DNA of 64,000 bases from Tipula vernalis (lineage: Eukaryota; Arthropoda; Insecta; Diptera; Tipulidae), in assembly GCA_958295665.1 (NCBI GenBank), contig OY282560.1, positions 270,855,315 to 270,919,314 on the forward strand. Reading direction: 5' to 3'. Numbering within the stretch: position 1 is the stretch's first letter; each line of letters begins with the position of its first letter. The notes under the pieces are model-generated. The model was given only the letters and a program-made list of their open reading frames with translations, was not told where the DNA came from and did no database searches. The translations under genes were made by a program, and so were the position numbers. This document shows, one piece after another, positions 33,735 through 45,900 of this stretch.

Positions 33735-35525
33735 TCTATACTAAACTTACCATCGGACACACTTACTTGGGATGAGGCTTGTGATCACGCACTAAATATG
33801 GAGCTTGGATTTATGGAGAGTTCTCAACGAAAAACGGGCAACGGCAATGTGGAAAGTCCAATCATGTTCAATTAAATAGCAGACTACAACATTTCAAACA
33901 GGAAAGAACACGTTCGGGCAAATATTGTAAGCGTTGTGCACGAGTGGTATGGCACGGCGAAAACGAATATCCTGCGAATTAATTGACGTGTCACACTTGC
34001 AACAAAATACGGCATACTTCTTTAGTATGCTGACAGAATCCAAGGAGAGCCATCCGTGTTATTGACAGTATAAATTCTTTAAACGAACCCTCAACCATTT
34101 CTTTATTGGGCAACATATGACATTCGAAGTGGACACAGGATCACCTATAACTCCAATCTCCTATGATGAGTATAAACTTAAAACATGTACACTAATTAAT
34201 AAGTTTAACGGGTAAAAGTCGGAACTATTGATGGCGATGTAACAAAAAATTTGGAAATTTCAGTTTTGCGTACCAAAAGACCGTTACGGGCAATTATTGG
34301 CAGAGATTGGTTGGATGAAATAGTACTTGCCTGGCGGGATAATTTTAATACTAATCCGGAAGTTGTTAAATTAATAGGTAATGAACAGTCAGCTATTGTT
34401 GACTTAATTTCGTCAACAATAGCTGACTGTTCATTACCTATTAACTAGTCCTATTGTCACTATTCGGGCGAGTCCTATTGTCACTGTTCTGAAAAATAAC
34501 GGAAATGTTCGAATTTGTATAGACTGTAAAGCTACCGTAAACCAATTTGTTACAACGGAGCATTACCCTCTTCCAAAAATAGAAGATATCTTTGCAAGCT
34601 TAACCAATTGTAAAGTCTTCTGTGTTTTGGATCTAACGGGAGCATATCAGCAATTATTGTTTAGTCCTCAGTTTCAGGAATTGTTAGTCATAAATCCCTA
34701 TCACGGGTTGTACGAAATACACGTTTTGCTTTTGGCGTCTCAGCAGCGTATTCGATTTTTCAATGTACGATGGATCAAATTTTAGTCAATAAGTCCAGTG
34801 TTATCTCAATGATATTCTAATAGGTGGCATTGATCGAAGTGAGTGTCTTAAGCTTTTATATGTCGTTTTACGTCATCTTTAAAGACAAAATATCGGTTTT
34901 TAGTTAGTTCTCTAATATACTCGGATACGGAAAAAATTGAGGCTATCATAAATATTCCATCGCCTCAAAATTTGAAGCAATTGCAATCATATTTAGGATT
35001 GCTTAATTATTATGGGAGATTTTTACCAAATCTGGCGACACAACTACAGTCCTCGCTCATACAGTTAATGATGTTGAAAAACCAATAGCGTTTGCGCCTA
35101 GCACACAGTTCTGCAAAACGAAATTATTCACAACTACATAGGGAGCCATTGCTGTTGTATGTATATATAGTATGCTGTGAAAAAGTTTCAAAATTATTTA
35201 ATTGGTAAAAAGTTTATAATCTGTACTGAGCATTAGAGTTTGTAAGAGATTTTGAACCATCGTAAAGGTACTTCAAACGTAGCCATCGCTCGCTTACAAA
35301 GATGGGCAATATATGTATATTGACATCTTGCGATTCAATATATTTGTCCATGTTTCACTACGAAATTAAATACAAGCCTGGTCGTAAAGTAGCACATGTT
35401 GACGCACTGCTTGTATAGTTGTGGTGCCGTCAAGGCCGGAATCGAAATATCCCTTTCAAAGAGTTCATATAGATTTTTTTGATTTCGCAGGAAAAAAATT
35501 TCTATTATTTATTGATAGTGTAACA
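33735..35525 (+). mobile_element. Ty3/gypsy retrotransposon relic: Gag end, protease, RT, RNase H and integrase start
   Basis: On the plus strand: a Gag C-terminal stretch (LPSDTLTWDEACDHALNMEL, about 33742-33800), a C-x2-C-x4-H-x4-C knuckle CHTCNKIRHTSLVC (about 33990-34030), protease EVDTGSPITPISYDEY (34130-34180) and its C-terminal IIGRDWL (about 34290-34315), RT blocks LKNNGNVRICIDCKATVNQF, YPLPKIEDIFASL and VFCVLDLTGAYQQL with the first catalytic Asp (34487-34670), then IPSPQNLKQLQSYLGLLNYY (about 34950-35010), KPIAFAPST, IKYKPGRK-like (35370) and RVHIDFFDFAG (about 35465-35495), the beginning of the integrase core. The polymerase Y-x-D-D box is destroyed. Many stops. The copy ends near 35525. 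No LTRs found. Confidence 0.85.
34372..34443. repeat. Perfect 32-nt inverted repeat with 8-nt spacer
   Basis: Left arm 34372-34403 and right arm 34412-34443 are exact reverse complements (arm begins TAATAGGTAATGAACAGTC); spacer TTAATTTC. It lies where the gypsy protease passes to RT. The left arm is the natural element sequence (VVKLIGNEQSAIVD), the right arm is a back-copy. Confidence 0.97.
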
Positions 35526-35639
35526 CTTCGCATGGTCTGGAGAATATCCAAATTCAAAAAAAACATTTTGAAAACAAAAAAAAACAAAAAAAAAAATTAA
35601 GGTTACTTTACAAAAAAAATTATTCTCCAAATCATGTGT

Positions 35640-35840
35640 CGTGTTAATCAGAATTGGAGCCACACAGGGACTCTAGAGCGGTCGTTGCCGGCTAAGCTTC
35701 AGGGTGATGTCGTGGGGTTTCTAGAGTTTATGTGGGTCATATAAAACCGCGGGAAGGGGAGGGTGATTCTGCATACCTACCTATTCGGACACTTACCTGG
35801 CCCTAATTCATCCTCAGTTAGACGATTAACGCCTCATTTT
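35640..35840. repeat. GC-richer block, possible LINE 3' UTR
   Basis: Contains GAGCGGTCGTTGCCGGC, GTCGTGGGGTTTCTAGAG and AAAACCGCGGGAAGGGGAGG and runs into an A-rich tail (35850-35885). The layout resembles a non-LTR retrotransposon 3' end; it shares a loose pattern with 10764-10985. No coding sequence recognised. Confidence 0.35.
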
Positions 35841-35885
35841 AAATAATATAATTAATATAATAAAAATAAAAAAAAAAAAATATAT

Positions 35886-37379
35886 ACATATAACTTAACT
35901 ATCTGGTGTTGCAGCCTGTTGATCAGTTGATTGTTTTGATTATGATTTCCATGCGCGGTGTGGTGGTTTTTGCTTGCTTATTGAACTACAAAGTAATTTT
36001 TTTCTAATCCGTAATTATAATGTATGCATGCATATATCCAAAGAAGTATCTTTATATAGCAAAAGAAAAATGTTTTGTTGTCTTATCCAAAACTTTCTGT
36101 TATCTATATAATTATAATAGTTTTATTCTTATATTGTTGTTGTGTCTCCGAATTATGTTGTATCTTATGTACTTATGTATATGTAAAATTGGTACTCTTG
36201 TGTTTAAGATATATTTATTCATCCAAAAACTATATGAATGATTATATTTATAGACAAAACACTTAAGATTTTTTTTTAAAAAACTTTTTATTCACAATAC
36301 CAACTATCAATTTCACTTTAAAAAAAAACTTTTTTTTTTTATCAATTAAACAACATACGTGTATAATTACAAAACAATTCACTTTCAATTAATCATATTT
36401 TATGAATTATTTTTTTTTTTTGTAGACACAGCAAATATAGAAATTCACTTTTTTGCATGTCGCTGTTTACACTTTTATCCACTTTAATAATTTTATATTC
36501 AAAATAAAATTTACAACAACACAAACTTCACACGACGACGGTTTTAAAAAAAAAAACAATTATCCTCTTCTTTTTATTTTTTTTTTTTTTTTTTTTTTTT
36601 TTAAGCAATTTTTATTTAAGATATTTTATATAAAAAAAAAAATGACACAATTACTTAATTAAATTAAAACTTAACTAAACTTAACTTAATTTCTAAAAAG
36701 CCAGCTCGGCTCTACAGTTACAAATTTACTTTCAGACTGACTAAATTATATGAAAAAAACACTCCGTGGTGTCGGTGCGATACACCAAGACCCGATGGTC
36801 TTGGTGCATCCGACCTGTTTCTTGATTTTTTCTCCACTGACTAAAAAAGCAAAAAAAAATGTTTACTTCAATTCAATTATTTTTTTTTTTGTCTTAACGG
36901 AAAAAGAATATCCAATTTAATTATTAGACTTACGGAGTTTACAAAAAAAAAAATATGAAATTACAAAAATTTAGTATACCGGATTACATTATTTGCCTAA
37001 TTGCAAAAAAAAAGTGTGAGAATAATGAATTGAAATAAAAATTGTTGTGACAGCGTACACGTGCGCTCGTATAGTTTAAATAGTATAGTATACGTATAGT
37101 TTAAATAGTACCTTGAAAATGAAGGGATGCGCCATCGAAATGTCGGTTTTTTTATTAAAATATTAATAAAAAAATAAAAATAAATTAAGCTAAAAACGTG
37201 AATTAAATAAACATATATATATTTAATCGTTTTTGAGAAACAAGAAAGAAGGAAAAGCGTGACTTACTAAATGTGTACCATAAGCATAAGTTATGTATTA
37301 TTATAAAAAATATGTAGCATAAGTTATGTACTATTATAAAAAATTTAAAATCTTACCTGTTTACTAAATTCACTAAAAT
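35886..37379. other. AT-rich non-coding stretch with small repeats
   Basis: Long T runs (36570-36602), an imperfect hairpin around CACCAAGACC CGAT GGTCTTGGTG (about 36782-36805), and a direct duplication of GTATAGTTTAAATAGTA (about 37070-37112). No gene seen. Confidence 0.5.
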
Positions 37380-37393
37380 AACATTTTAACTAA

Positions 37394-37726
37394 CCGAGCA
37401 AACGGCGCAGTGGTTAAAGCTGCGGCGGTTGGATCGGGAGGTACCGGGTTCGAATCCCTATAGGGGCGGGATGCAAAAGGGATTTTTCATCATCTGATTA
37501 CGATCGGTGATGAAGATGAACACATCTATGACCCCCTGTTGAGAGTGCAGAATCCATGGGCCGACCCACCTTTCATGTCAGCACTACAGGTTGGCATGAA
37601 GCAATGCAATGTGCAGGTGGTTTTCAAAGACGGATCTGTAGCCGCCCGTCCTCGATTTGGCTACTCCAGGCGTAAAGTAGGACGGTAAAAAATAAATCAA
37701 GAACAAACAACAACAACAACAACAAC
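37394..37726 (+). mobile_element. tRNA-derived SINE with (CAA)n tail and 14-bp target duplications
   Basis: The 333-bp unit opens with a tRNA-like head: an A-box-like GGCGCAGTGGTTAAAGC (37404-37420) and a canonical B box GGGTTCGAATCCC (37446-37458), the internal RNA polymerase III promoter. A tRNA-unrelated body follows and it ends in (CAA)n (about 37704-37726). AACATTTTAACTAA flanks it exactly at 37380-37393 and 37727-37740. Perfect duplications and a clean tail indicate a recent insertion. It would depend on a LINE for movement; which one is unknown. Confidence 0.95.
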
Positions 37727-37934
37727 AACATTTTAACTAATGTTTATTAATTTCACTTCAATCAGAATTTCAACCACTTGACCACAATCTCGATTTAAAT
37801 AATTTAATCACCAATTAATTAACTAAATCTATAATCAACTTTTCACTTAAAATGCTTTAATCAAATGATGAAGTGATGACCAAAATGTTCATCTTTTATA
37901 CAAATTGCTAAAGGAATTTATTATAATTAAGGGA

Positions 37935-38770
37935 TACCGTTGGTTAATCTAGACTATGTAAAAGTATAAACTGCATATGTATATATGTTTAAGGCACTTT
38001 GATGGATAAAAGTATAACCTACCAATGGTTAAACTAAACTATGTAATAGTATAGGCAACATATCTGCAAATATTAGTATATAACCAACACCATTGGTTAA
38101 TCTAAAATTCTAAACAATGTAAAACTATAAACTGCATATATGCAGGTGTTACTCCCACTTTTGATTTCAAGTCAATTTTTTAACGCGGAAAACAAGTTTA
38201 GGTATACCTAAAACTACTGGTTAATCTAAACTATGTAATAATAAAAGCTATGTATGCGTGCTAAATTCCCTTTGATGCATATTAGTATGTAACCTAGCAT
38301 TGTTTAATCTAAACAGTGTAAAAGTATAATCTGCGTATGTGCATATGTTACTTCCACTCTGATGTCAAGTCAATTTTTAACGTTTTTTCGGTCCAAAGGT
38401 TATATTCACTGATTACATGAAAACCTGCACGTAGACAAGTCAATTTTTAACGTATTTTTAGGATTAAAGAGAGTTTATTACAGTTGAGAGATTCTCAAGT
38501 CAAAACTATGTATATATCTTTTATCGATCCTATGAGATTGCCTATTAGTATTATGCACATAAGTGTATACCTGAACTAGATTTTACATGCTATAAGCGTT
38601 CCATCGTGTAAATGAAAGGTGCAAAAATACTTTGAAAGAACTGGTTTAGGTGTACCTGGGTGGATTATCTAAACTATGTAAAAGTACAAACTGCATATGT
38701 GCAAGTATTACGCCCACATTTACGCCAAGTCAATTTTTGGACGTTTTTCGGTCCAAAAATAATTTCCTGA
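37935..38770. repeat. Degenerate tandem repeats (GGTTAATCTAAAC-ATGTAAAAGTATAAACTGCATATG units)
   Basis: A unit with GGTTAATCTAAACTATGTAA, AGTATAAACTGCATATG, TTACTCCCAC and CAAGTCAATTTTTAACG recurs about six times in whole or in part (near 37942, 38023, 38094, 38221, 38293, 38661), with spacing of about 75 to 200 bp and much divergence. Related words (CAAGTCAATTTTTAACG) also occur at 38359 and 38439. It is a satellite-like array, non-coding. Confidence 0.8.
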
Positions 38771-39344
38771 ATACTTGAAAAAGCATTTCATGGAAATATT
38801 CCAGTAGATGTTCCGTCAAGTTCTCTTTGAGTCGAAAATCCGTTCAAACTTGAACAAATATTAAGGTAGCTTTTAAATCTTCACATATGTAGATTTTAGT
38901 TTTTTCTATGGTCCTACGCGGTTATTCTAAATAAGCTAGTTCCTTAATACAATTCCAGAGTTAATTACAGAGTTAATTTGATTTTTTGTCGATTATTTAA
39001 CGCCCCATATCGGTCAAATTGTAATTGATTTTCAGGTGCAAGTATTACTTCAGTACTTCGTACTGAAAAAACGTTAGAAACTGATTTTTCAAACCTGCAT
39101 GGTTCAAATTAACCAATAAGCATAGGTGCCTAATTTACGTTACTGTCGTCTAAATTAACTACCGCAACGTCATTCCATTGTAGTATTACCCTCACACCTT
39201 CGTTAATTTGATTTATAGTTTAGTAAATGCCGAAGAAATAAATTAACCTAGCTAGTTTTGTATTTTGAAACTGGCGTGGTTCAAATCCACACGAGCCATT
39301 TTTTGCCAAACCAACCAAAACCTAGGTTATTATTACTAAGGCGT

Positions 39345-39506
39345 GTATTACATTATCACATTTATATAATTATATAAATATAATTATATTTTTTTACAAA
39401 GAAAATACTGTTATATTTAGCTTCTTGAAGCTAAATATAACAATATTTTCTTTGTAAAAAAATATAATTATATTTATATAATTATATAAATGTGATAATG
39501 TAATAC
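39345..39506. repeat. Foldback element, 162 bp, near-perfect palindrome
   Basis: The two arms, each about 78 bp, mirror one another almost perfectly around CTTCTTGAAG (centre near 39425). The outer ends read GTATTACATTATCACATT and its inverse. As a transcript it would form a very long hairpin. It has no coding capacity. It may be a foldback MITE; see the related short palindrome at 17829. Confidence 0.95.
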
Positions 39507-40620
39507 CCGCCTAAAACCAATTAAACTAGCTAAAGTAGCTCAATTTTTTTTTTCAGTGTATGTTAACGATATAGTGTTTTTATTTTATTTTTTTATTTTT
39601 ATTAAGTGGTTCGGATATCACATTCACTTCAAGACTGACCCTCTTTTTTTTCTGTTCTATAACGAGTGGTCATCATTTTACCGGTCGATCAAAAAAAAAC
39701 AAAAACGTAATTTTAGGTAACCCTTATTGTGCAACGACTAATTGCAATTACAAGTTGTAACAATGCCAATATACTTGCTGTTAAATTTATTTCTGAGACT
39801 CTTTATATTTGTTTGCTCCAAATGATTCAGAAATATGTTAGCAAGGGTACCTTGGTAAACGGACCTAACCATCCATAACACTTCAAACCACTCGGCACAA
39901 CATAAATTAGCAGCATACAGCCAAATGTTAAATAGGCTCAATAACATTCCCATGAACGAGGCTGATTACATTGAGCAAATTAGACATTTTACGATAAGTA
40001 ATTAATTGAGCAAATTAGATATTGTGCACAATAAAACATTAAAATTCAATAGAGAATTTTGAAATAATTAAATTTAACACGAAATGCGTAAAATCAACTA
40101 TAAACACGTCCGATCAGCCGGTAAATTATAATTTGTCGTGATTACACACGATACCAATTCACAGCCGATCATTTCCATAACCAATCACTTAATTACATAT
40201 AAAAGGTCCCCCAAAAGTTATGCTCACAATTTTAATCCCCTTTTTTATTTTATTTTATATGATAAGGGACACTACACTAAAAAGTTGATTACACTTAGTT
40301 CTTATCCGTAATTAGATATTTAATTACCTCATAATATTTTTTTTTTAAATTTACAGAAATAAAATTTTTCTTCGTAAAAAAAATACGTCCGTATAGTTTA
40401 AGGCAAACTCAGTTTGTTCTCCTTCTTTATATGCGACCAGGGTGTGCGTTATGCCTGGCTTCCTCCGTGAGGCTTTCACAACACTTTGTTTACTACAATC
40501 TATCAATAAATCAATCACAATTTGAAATACAATACATATACTACATTTTTCTTACGCCCGTGTCAACTTTACACAACCACGGTTGTGCATTAGATTTTTT
40601 GGTTTTTGTCTTTCGAACAA
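39507..40620. other. AT-rich non-coding stretch
   Basis: No gene or defined element seen. Confidence 0.45.
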
Positions 40621-40624
40621 ATCG

Positions 40625-40672
40625 TATACCGGGTGATTTTTTTAACCTAATACACTCAAATATCTCGGGAAA
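40625..40672. repeat. Solitary terminal repeat of the foldback family at 48.4-49.0 kb
   Basis: About 45 bp beginning TATACCGGGTGATTTTTTTA and passing through ACACTCAAATATCTCGG match the outer right end of the element at 48366-48984 in inverted orientation, with few differences. Only this end is present. Confidence 0.75.
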
Positions 40673-40976
40673 TGAGCACTCTAAGAAAAAAAAAAGGTAC
40701 GGTCTCTACCGGCGCAAAAAAGTATACATAAAAAGTGAACCGGTTATGAACAGTTTACAAACGGTTTTTTATATGCGGCGCTACTACTACTTCACAATTT
40801 CAAATTTTAAATACTTATGTATATATATGTATACATAACAGTATAGTTTTCCTCATTCCATTTTTAAACGTGAATGTGATAAAGTAAAGCGTGGTCCGCC
40901 ATATTTAATTTTTGGTAAATTTTTAATTTGTTTTTAATTTTTGTTTGTTTACAAATATATATTTTTATATATGATA

Positions 40977-42899
40977 ATGGCTAAACAAAAACAATATCGG
41001 TGTGTGAGAAATGAAATTAATAATATTTGTGAGAGTGCCATTATTTCATCAAAAAAGAACAATTTATCCCCCAATACTGTGCTTGACAACCGGATTGGGG
41101 AAATACCAAATTTTAATTTTAGCGAAGATGATAGTGATGATGTCAGTAAAATTAATTTCTTGAATGAAAGTGACTGTGATAGCGACAATAGTGAAACAAT
41201 TATAATCGACAATATGGAATATGAACTTTCTAAGTGGAGTGTCACATACAATATCCCAAGAGAATGCTTAAATTCATTGTTAAAAATTTTGCAAAAATAC
41301 CATCCAAGTTTACCAAGAGATAGTCGATCTTTAAAAAAGACACCACGAAAAAATACAGATATTATACCAATGGGTAGTGGGTCTTATTTACATATTGGAT
41401 TGGAAAAGCAAATATTGATCTTCCTCGAAAAATGTGAATACAATCATAGTGAGTTGTTGGTTGATATTGGAGATGGAATCCCACTAACTAAGAGCTCGAA
41501 AAGCCAATTATGGTCTATACTTGGTAACATACTAACCCACGGTGAAGTATTTATTATAGGAATTTACCACGGGTATAAAAAACCAAGCTGTGCTGATGAA
41601 TTTTTGAAAGCTTTTGTAGTATAACTTACCGGTCTGCTTCATAATAAAATTATTCACAATAATAGAATATTTAATGTGAAGATTAGGTCTTTTATATGCG
41701 ATGCACCGGCCCGAGCCTTCCTGTTAGGTAAGACAAATTATATTGTTTGTATTGAAATAAGTTTTAAAATTAATTTTTTTATTTGATTTAGGTGTTAAAA
41801 ATCATTCCAGGTATTATGGTTGTACTAAATGTCTGACTAAAGGAGTTTATATGGAACATAAAGTCTGCTTTCCAGAAGCTGACGAGCAATTAAGGACCGA
41901 TCAAGACTACAGAACAAAAACAATCTCCCGAACACCACATAAAATTAAACAGTATTTTAGATACACTACCAATTGGCTGTGTTACACAATTCCCTGTAGA
42001 CTATATGCACTGCGTATGTCTAGGTGTTATGCGACAACTTTTAAATCTGTTTATCAAGGACCGAAAAAAAAAATTCTCTTTAAAAAGAAATGCCATTGAT
42101 GCCATTAACAAAAAATTAGAAATAATTCGAAAGTGCATTCCTGTGGAATTTAAACGGAAACAAAGGACATTTCACGACATACAAAATTGGAAAGCCACCG
42201 AGTACAGAACTTTTCTCTGCTACAGTGGAATGGTCGCTTTCCATAACATTTTAGAAAAGAAATATTATGAGCATTTTCTAACTTTAGTTTGCTCTATAAG
42301 AATTTTGGCACAACCTGACATTTGTGTTCAAAACAATGAATGTGCTTCAGAAATGATCAGATCATTTTATGAGTTATTTAAAGAATTATTTGGAAATGAA
42401 CATATTTCTTATAATGTTCATAATTTAATACACTTATGTGATGATGTGAAAAAGTTTGGTCACTTAGACAATTATAGTGCATTCAAATTTGAAAACTACA
42501 TGCAGCAGATTAAAAAATTAGCGCACAAACCATCACAGCCTTTAGAACAAATATATAATAGACTGAGTGAAAAAAGTCATATTAAAGAAAATATTATGGA
42601 ATATAATTTTCGACCGATTTATTCTCTAAGCACCTGCTACCCAAATAATTATTGTTTTGTAAATGAAAAAATTTTCAAAATCAGCGAAATGAATAATTTT
42701 GAATTAAGAGATTACTTTATTCAAAACCTCAGGAATTTTTTCGAATATCCGGTATCATCCTTTGATTTAGACATTTATTGTACTAACAACGAGGAGTATA
42801 GCACGGAAATGCACACAATATCTCTGCAACTGGTGTCCACCAAAATATTAAAATTGATATCCGACAATACTTTTGTATATATACCTATGCAACACTTAT

Positions 42900-42901
<2 letters not shown>
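40977..42901 (+). pseudogene. Transposon-derived protein of a widespread insect/cnidarian family, two exons, one stop and one frameshift
   Basis: Start chosen at ATG 40977 (MAKQKQYRCVRNEINN), the third Met in frame but the first that fits a basic leader. Exon 1 (40977-41727) has an acidic region, LSKWSVTYNIPRECLNSLLK, LPRDSRSLKKTP, GLEKQILIFL, DIGDGIPLTKSSKSQLWSIL and IIGIYHGYKKPSCADEFL; an in-frame TAA lies at 41622-41624 before CDAPARAFL. A 64-bp intron (41728-41791, GTAAGA to TTTAG) leads to exon 2: NHSRYYGCTKC, FPEADEQLRTD, a 1-nt shift near 41955, FPVDYMHCVCLGVMRQLLNL, WKATEYRTFLCYSG, YNVHNLIHLCDDVKKFGHLD and FENYMQQIKKL, ending TAA 42899-42901. The family recurs in many insect and cnidarian genomes and has the habits of a DNA transposon; its superfamily and catalytic residues I cannot assign. 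An AATAAA follows a 28-nt T run just downstream. Confidence 0.75.
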
Positions 42902-42933
<32 letters not shown>

Positions 42934-42972
42934 AAACCATGTATTCTGAGGATTAATTCACGTGTTCCCCAG

Positions 42973-45900
42973 ATGAAATACAGCAGTTACATCAAGACAG
43001 CGAAGAATTTGGATCAAATACTGACGATAATTATCGAAACTTTTTAAAAATCAACAGTAACATAAAACCAGCGGCTTCTACGCCTGTTAATTCAAAAATA
43101 GTTGTTGGAAACAAAAAAGTAAAGTTGGTTTCTAAATCGTCTGTAAATTCACCAGCAAGCAAAGTTCCATATCCTTCAACGTCAAGCAACAAACCAAAAT
43201 TTGAATATAAGAGTTCACATATTACAGAAATACCGTCATATTCAGGAAGCATTCAATTAAATTCCGGCCATCAAACAAACGATCTTGTACCGCAAAACCC
43301 ATCTATACGATCTAAAACCTCAGAAGAAATATCAATAGATCCTTGTTCAATTTTAATAAATAATAGTAATTACAATGATGAATCGCAATTCCAGCCAACT
43401 ACTGAATCCAATATTTTAATGTCAATTCCCGAATTCAGAAATAATGAGACACAGACGACAGAGCCCAATTCACAAGTCGATGTTGTACTTCTTATAAAAT
43501 CGATACTACAAGAAGTAAAATTATTTCGCCACGAAAAAAAAACAAATAAATGCAAATGCACTATGGCTCGTGATTTTGTCGATGAAGTTAAATTAAATAT
43601 ACCAGCTAAGACGGTCGAACAATTTCAAGAGTTGGAGAAACTAATTAAAGAAGACAGTTCCAAAGAAAAATTATTTGTAAGCTTATCAATACATGATTTT
43701 TACATTTTGTAACGAAAATCCGGGTGTTGTCGTTACCTGTTTGTTTTTTTACCCGCTTCGCTTTAGTTTAATGAATCGCGCCGTTACTGATTATTTGTTT
43801 TCTAATCCATTCAGAATTATTTTGTTTGGTATTTAATTTCCTTCTTATATTTTTTTTCTTCATTTCCGCTAATTCATTCATGGTACAGTAAAATTTCATA
43901 TCGAGCTAATTTGCTTTCATGTTAACAATTTTATACACACACCAACTTAATTGTTTCTATTCGATTTAAATGCTGTAATTTTGTTTCAATTTAATTTAAC
44001 TTTTCCTGACGTCATTTTTTTCCCCAACGAGGTTTCTAATTATGAATTTAATCCGTCTATTATCTAATAGATGGAACTGGTGTTCATTAAAAGGTTCAAG
44101 TTTGTTGGAAAAAAAAATACTCACTTTAACTGTTGCAAAACCAACACTAATGTAATACTACAAGCCTGATTCAGTGATGAAGCACGCAGATACCCTCTTA
44201 CATTTAATACCTTATAGTTGAAAGTGTTAGTGCGAAAATATAATAAAAATACTCTCATCTAACCAATCCCAATTAATTTTTTCCATTATTAACATCCACA
44301 ATTCGTTTGTTTTGTTTTATCTACAATTTGTATGTTTTTCTCCCTCATTTATATAATCTGTCGATCACCAATACTTTCATGTATAAGCGCAAAATAAATG
44401 TAGAATATTGGTGACAATCAGGCTTGGTTTTGGCTGTTGGCACATACACATACTATATCAGTGTTTATTATTTGATATACAAACGATTCGTGTTGATCTG
44501 TCTTTAGTGAATTATGCAGGCCACATTTTTTTTTTTCATTTCTTTGTATTTAGCGCCATTTATTCGAGTTTTATGTATGTGTCTAATATGCTATAGTCTA
44601 GTTAGAGTTGAGAAAAATTGACGGGTGAGAGAGAGAGACAACGGGAGCTGTTTTAAGAAAATTTGTGGTTTTCGTTTATATAAAAAATATAAAAAATCAG
44701 TTAGAAAATAGCATTTGACTTGAATAGGTCAGTTTGATTCATTTTGGCTATATTTAAAATTTAATTTTTTGGAATATTTTTGGTTTCTGAGACGAGTTAA
44801 ATAAGGCATGGTCCCGACAGAAAAATAATAAATAAAAAAAAAAATAAAAGTAAAATATATATATGTATAACTATGTATATAATTAGTGGAATGAAAAATA
44901 ATTATAAATTAAAAGTAAATATGTATAACTATTATTTTTGTTGAATAATTGTTCTGGATGAAAATAAAATATACAAGTGTACAAAGTTTAAAAAAAAAAA
45001 AAAAAAAAAAACGTATATATTTTGTACCCGGGTGAATACAATTTTGGCGTGGTTACGATTGGCGAATACAGTTTTTGGCTTGGTTACGATTGGCGAATAC
45101 AAGCTTTTTGGCGTGGTTACAATTGGTGAATACAGTTTTGGCGGTTACGATTGGCGAATACAAGTTTTTTGGCGTGGTTACCGTTTCACGGTTATCATTT
45201 TATTTCGTGGATACCATTTTGGATACAGTTTGTGGATCCAATTGAATACAATTTTGGCGTGGTTACGATTGGCGAATACAGTTTTTGGCTTGGTTACGAT
45301 TGGCGAATACAATCTTTTTGGCGTGTTGACGATTGGCGAATACAGTTTTTGGCGTGGTTACCATTTCACGGCTATAATTTTATTTCATGGATACAATTTT
45401 GGATACAGTTTGTGGATCCAATTAAATACAATTTTGGCGTGGTTACCATATCGTGGTTACATTGTGAGGATTCCGTTATTGCGGTGCCGAACGGTCCGTT
45501 CGAGTGTGAGAACATTTAGTTAAGTACGATTTTTTTTTATATATATTTTATTTTTGTTATTTTTTTTTTCTCACAGTTTGATTTATTTCTTTTTGGCGCA
45601 TGGCCTTAATTGCTCGATGAAGTGTTGATTTAGATCCTTCCTTTTACTTCTCAATATTAATTTTTTTTGCATCGTTGACTTCCATGCGGTGTATTCAAGC
45701 ATGGTGTTATGTCGAACAAACCCCCACGACCAAATATACCTACCGTGAGCTTTAGCCAGCTAGAATAACCGCGTTCGACCGCTACATCATGTCTGTATAA
45801 CGGACTGCAAACTCCAACCAATGGTGTTGACATCGAAAGATATCGGCGCGATTGGGAGGATGGACCAGTTCGTTACAATTTTATTTCGATTATTATTGTA

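Noticed and set aside
37394..37470. Functional tRNA gene
   Set aside because: The head has A and B boxes, but no closed acceptor stem, and it is joined to a SINE body with tail and target duplications.
39275..39310. tRNA-like T arm (GTGGTTCAAATCCAC)
   Set aside because: A B-box-like word followed by a T run, but no A box, D arm or anticodon arm upstream; a similar AAACCTGCATGGTTCAAAT at 39090 suggests part of a repeat.
40431..40838. Plus-strand frame of 135 codons before the transposon gene
   Set aside because: Low-complexity translation through a repeat end (40625-40672), no known motif; could hold a 5' exon but nothing supports it.
41728..41791. Treating 40977-41624 as a complete 200-residue gene
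   Set aside because: The family sequence continues in the same frame past the TAA (CDAPARAFL) and across a good intron, so the stop is a lesion or readthrough, not the natural end.
45032..45523. Open frame of 163 codons (and another of 122 at 45151) with repeated Trp/Gly/Tyr motifs
   Set aside because: It is a reading of the minisatellite, open in two frames at once, with no family likeness.
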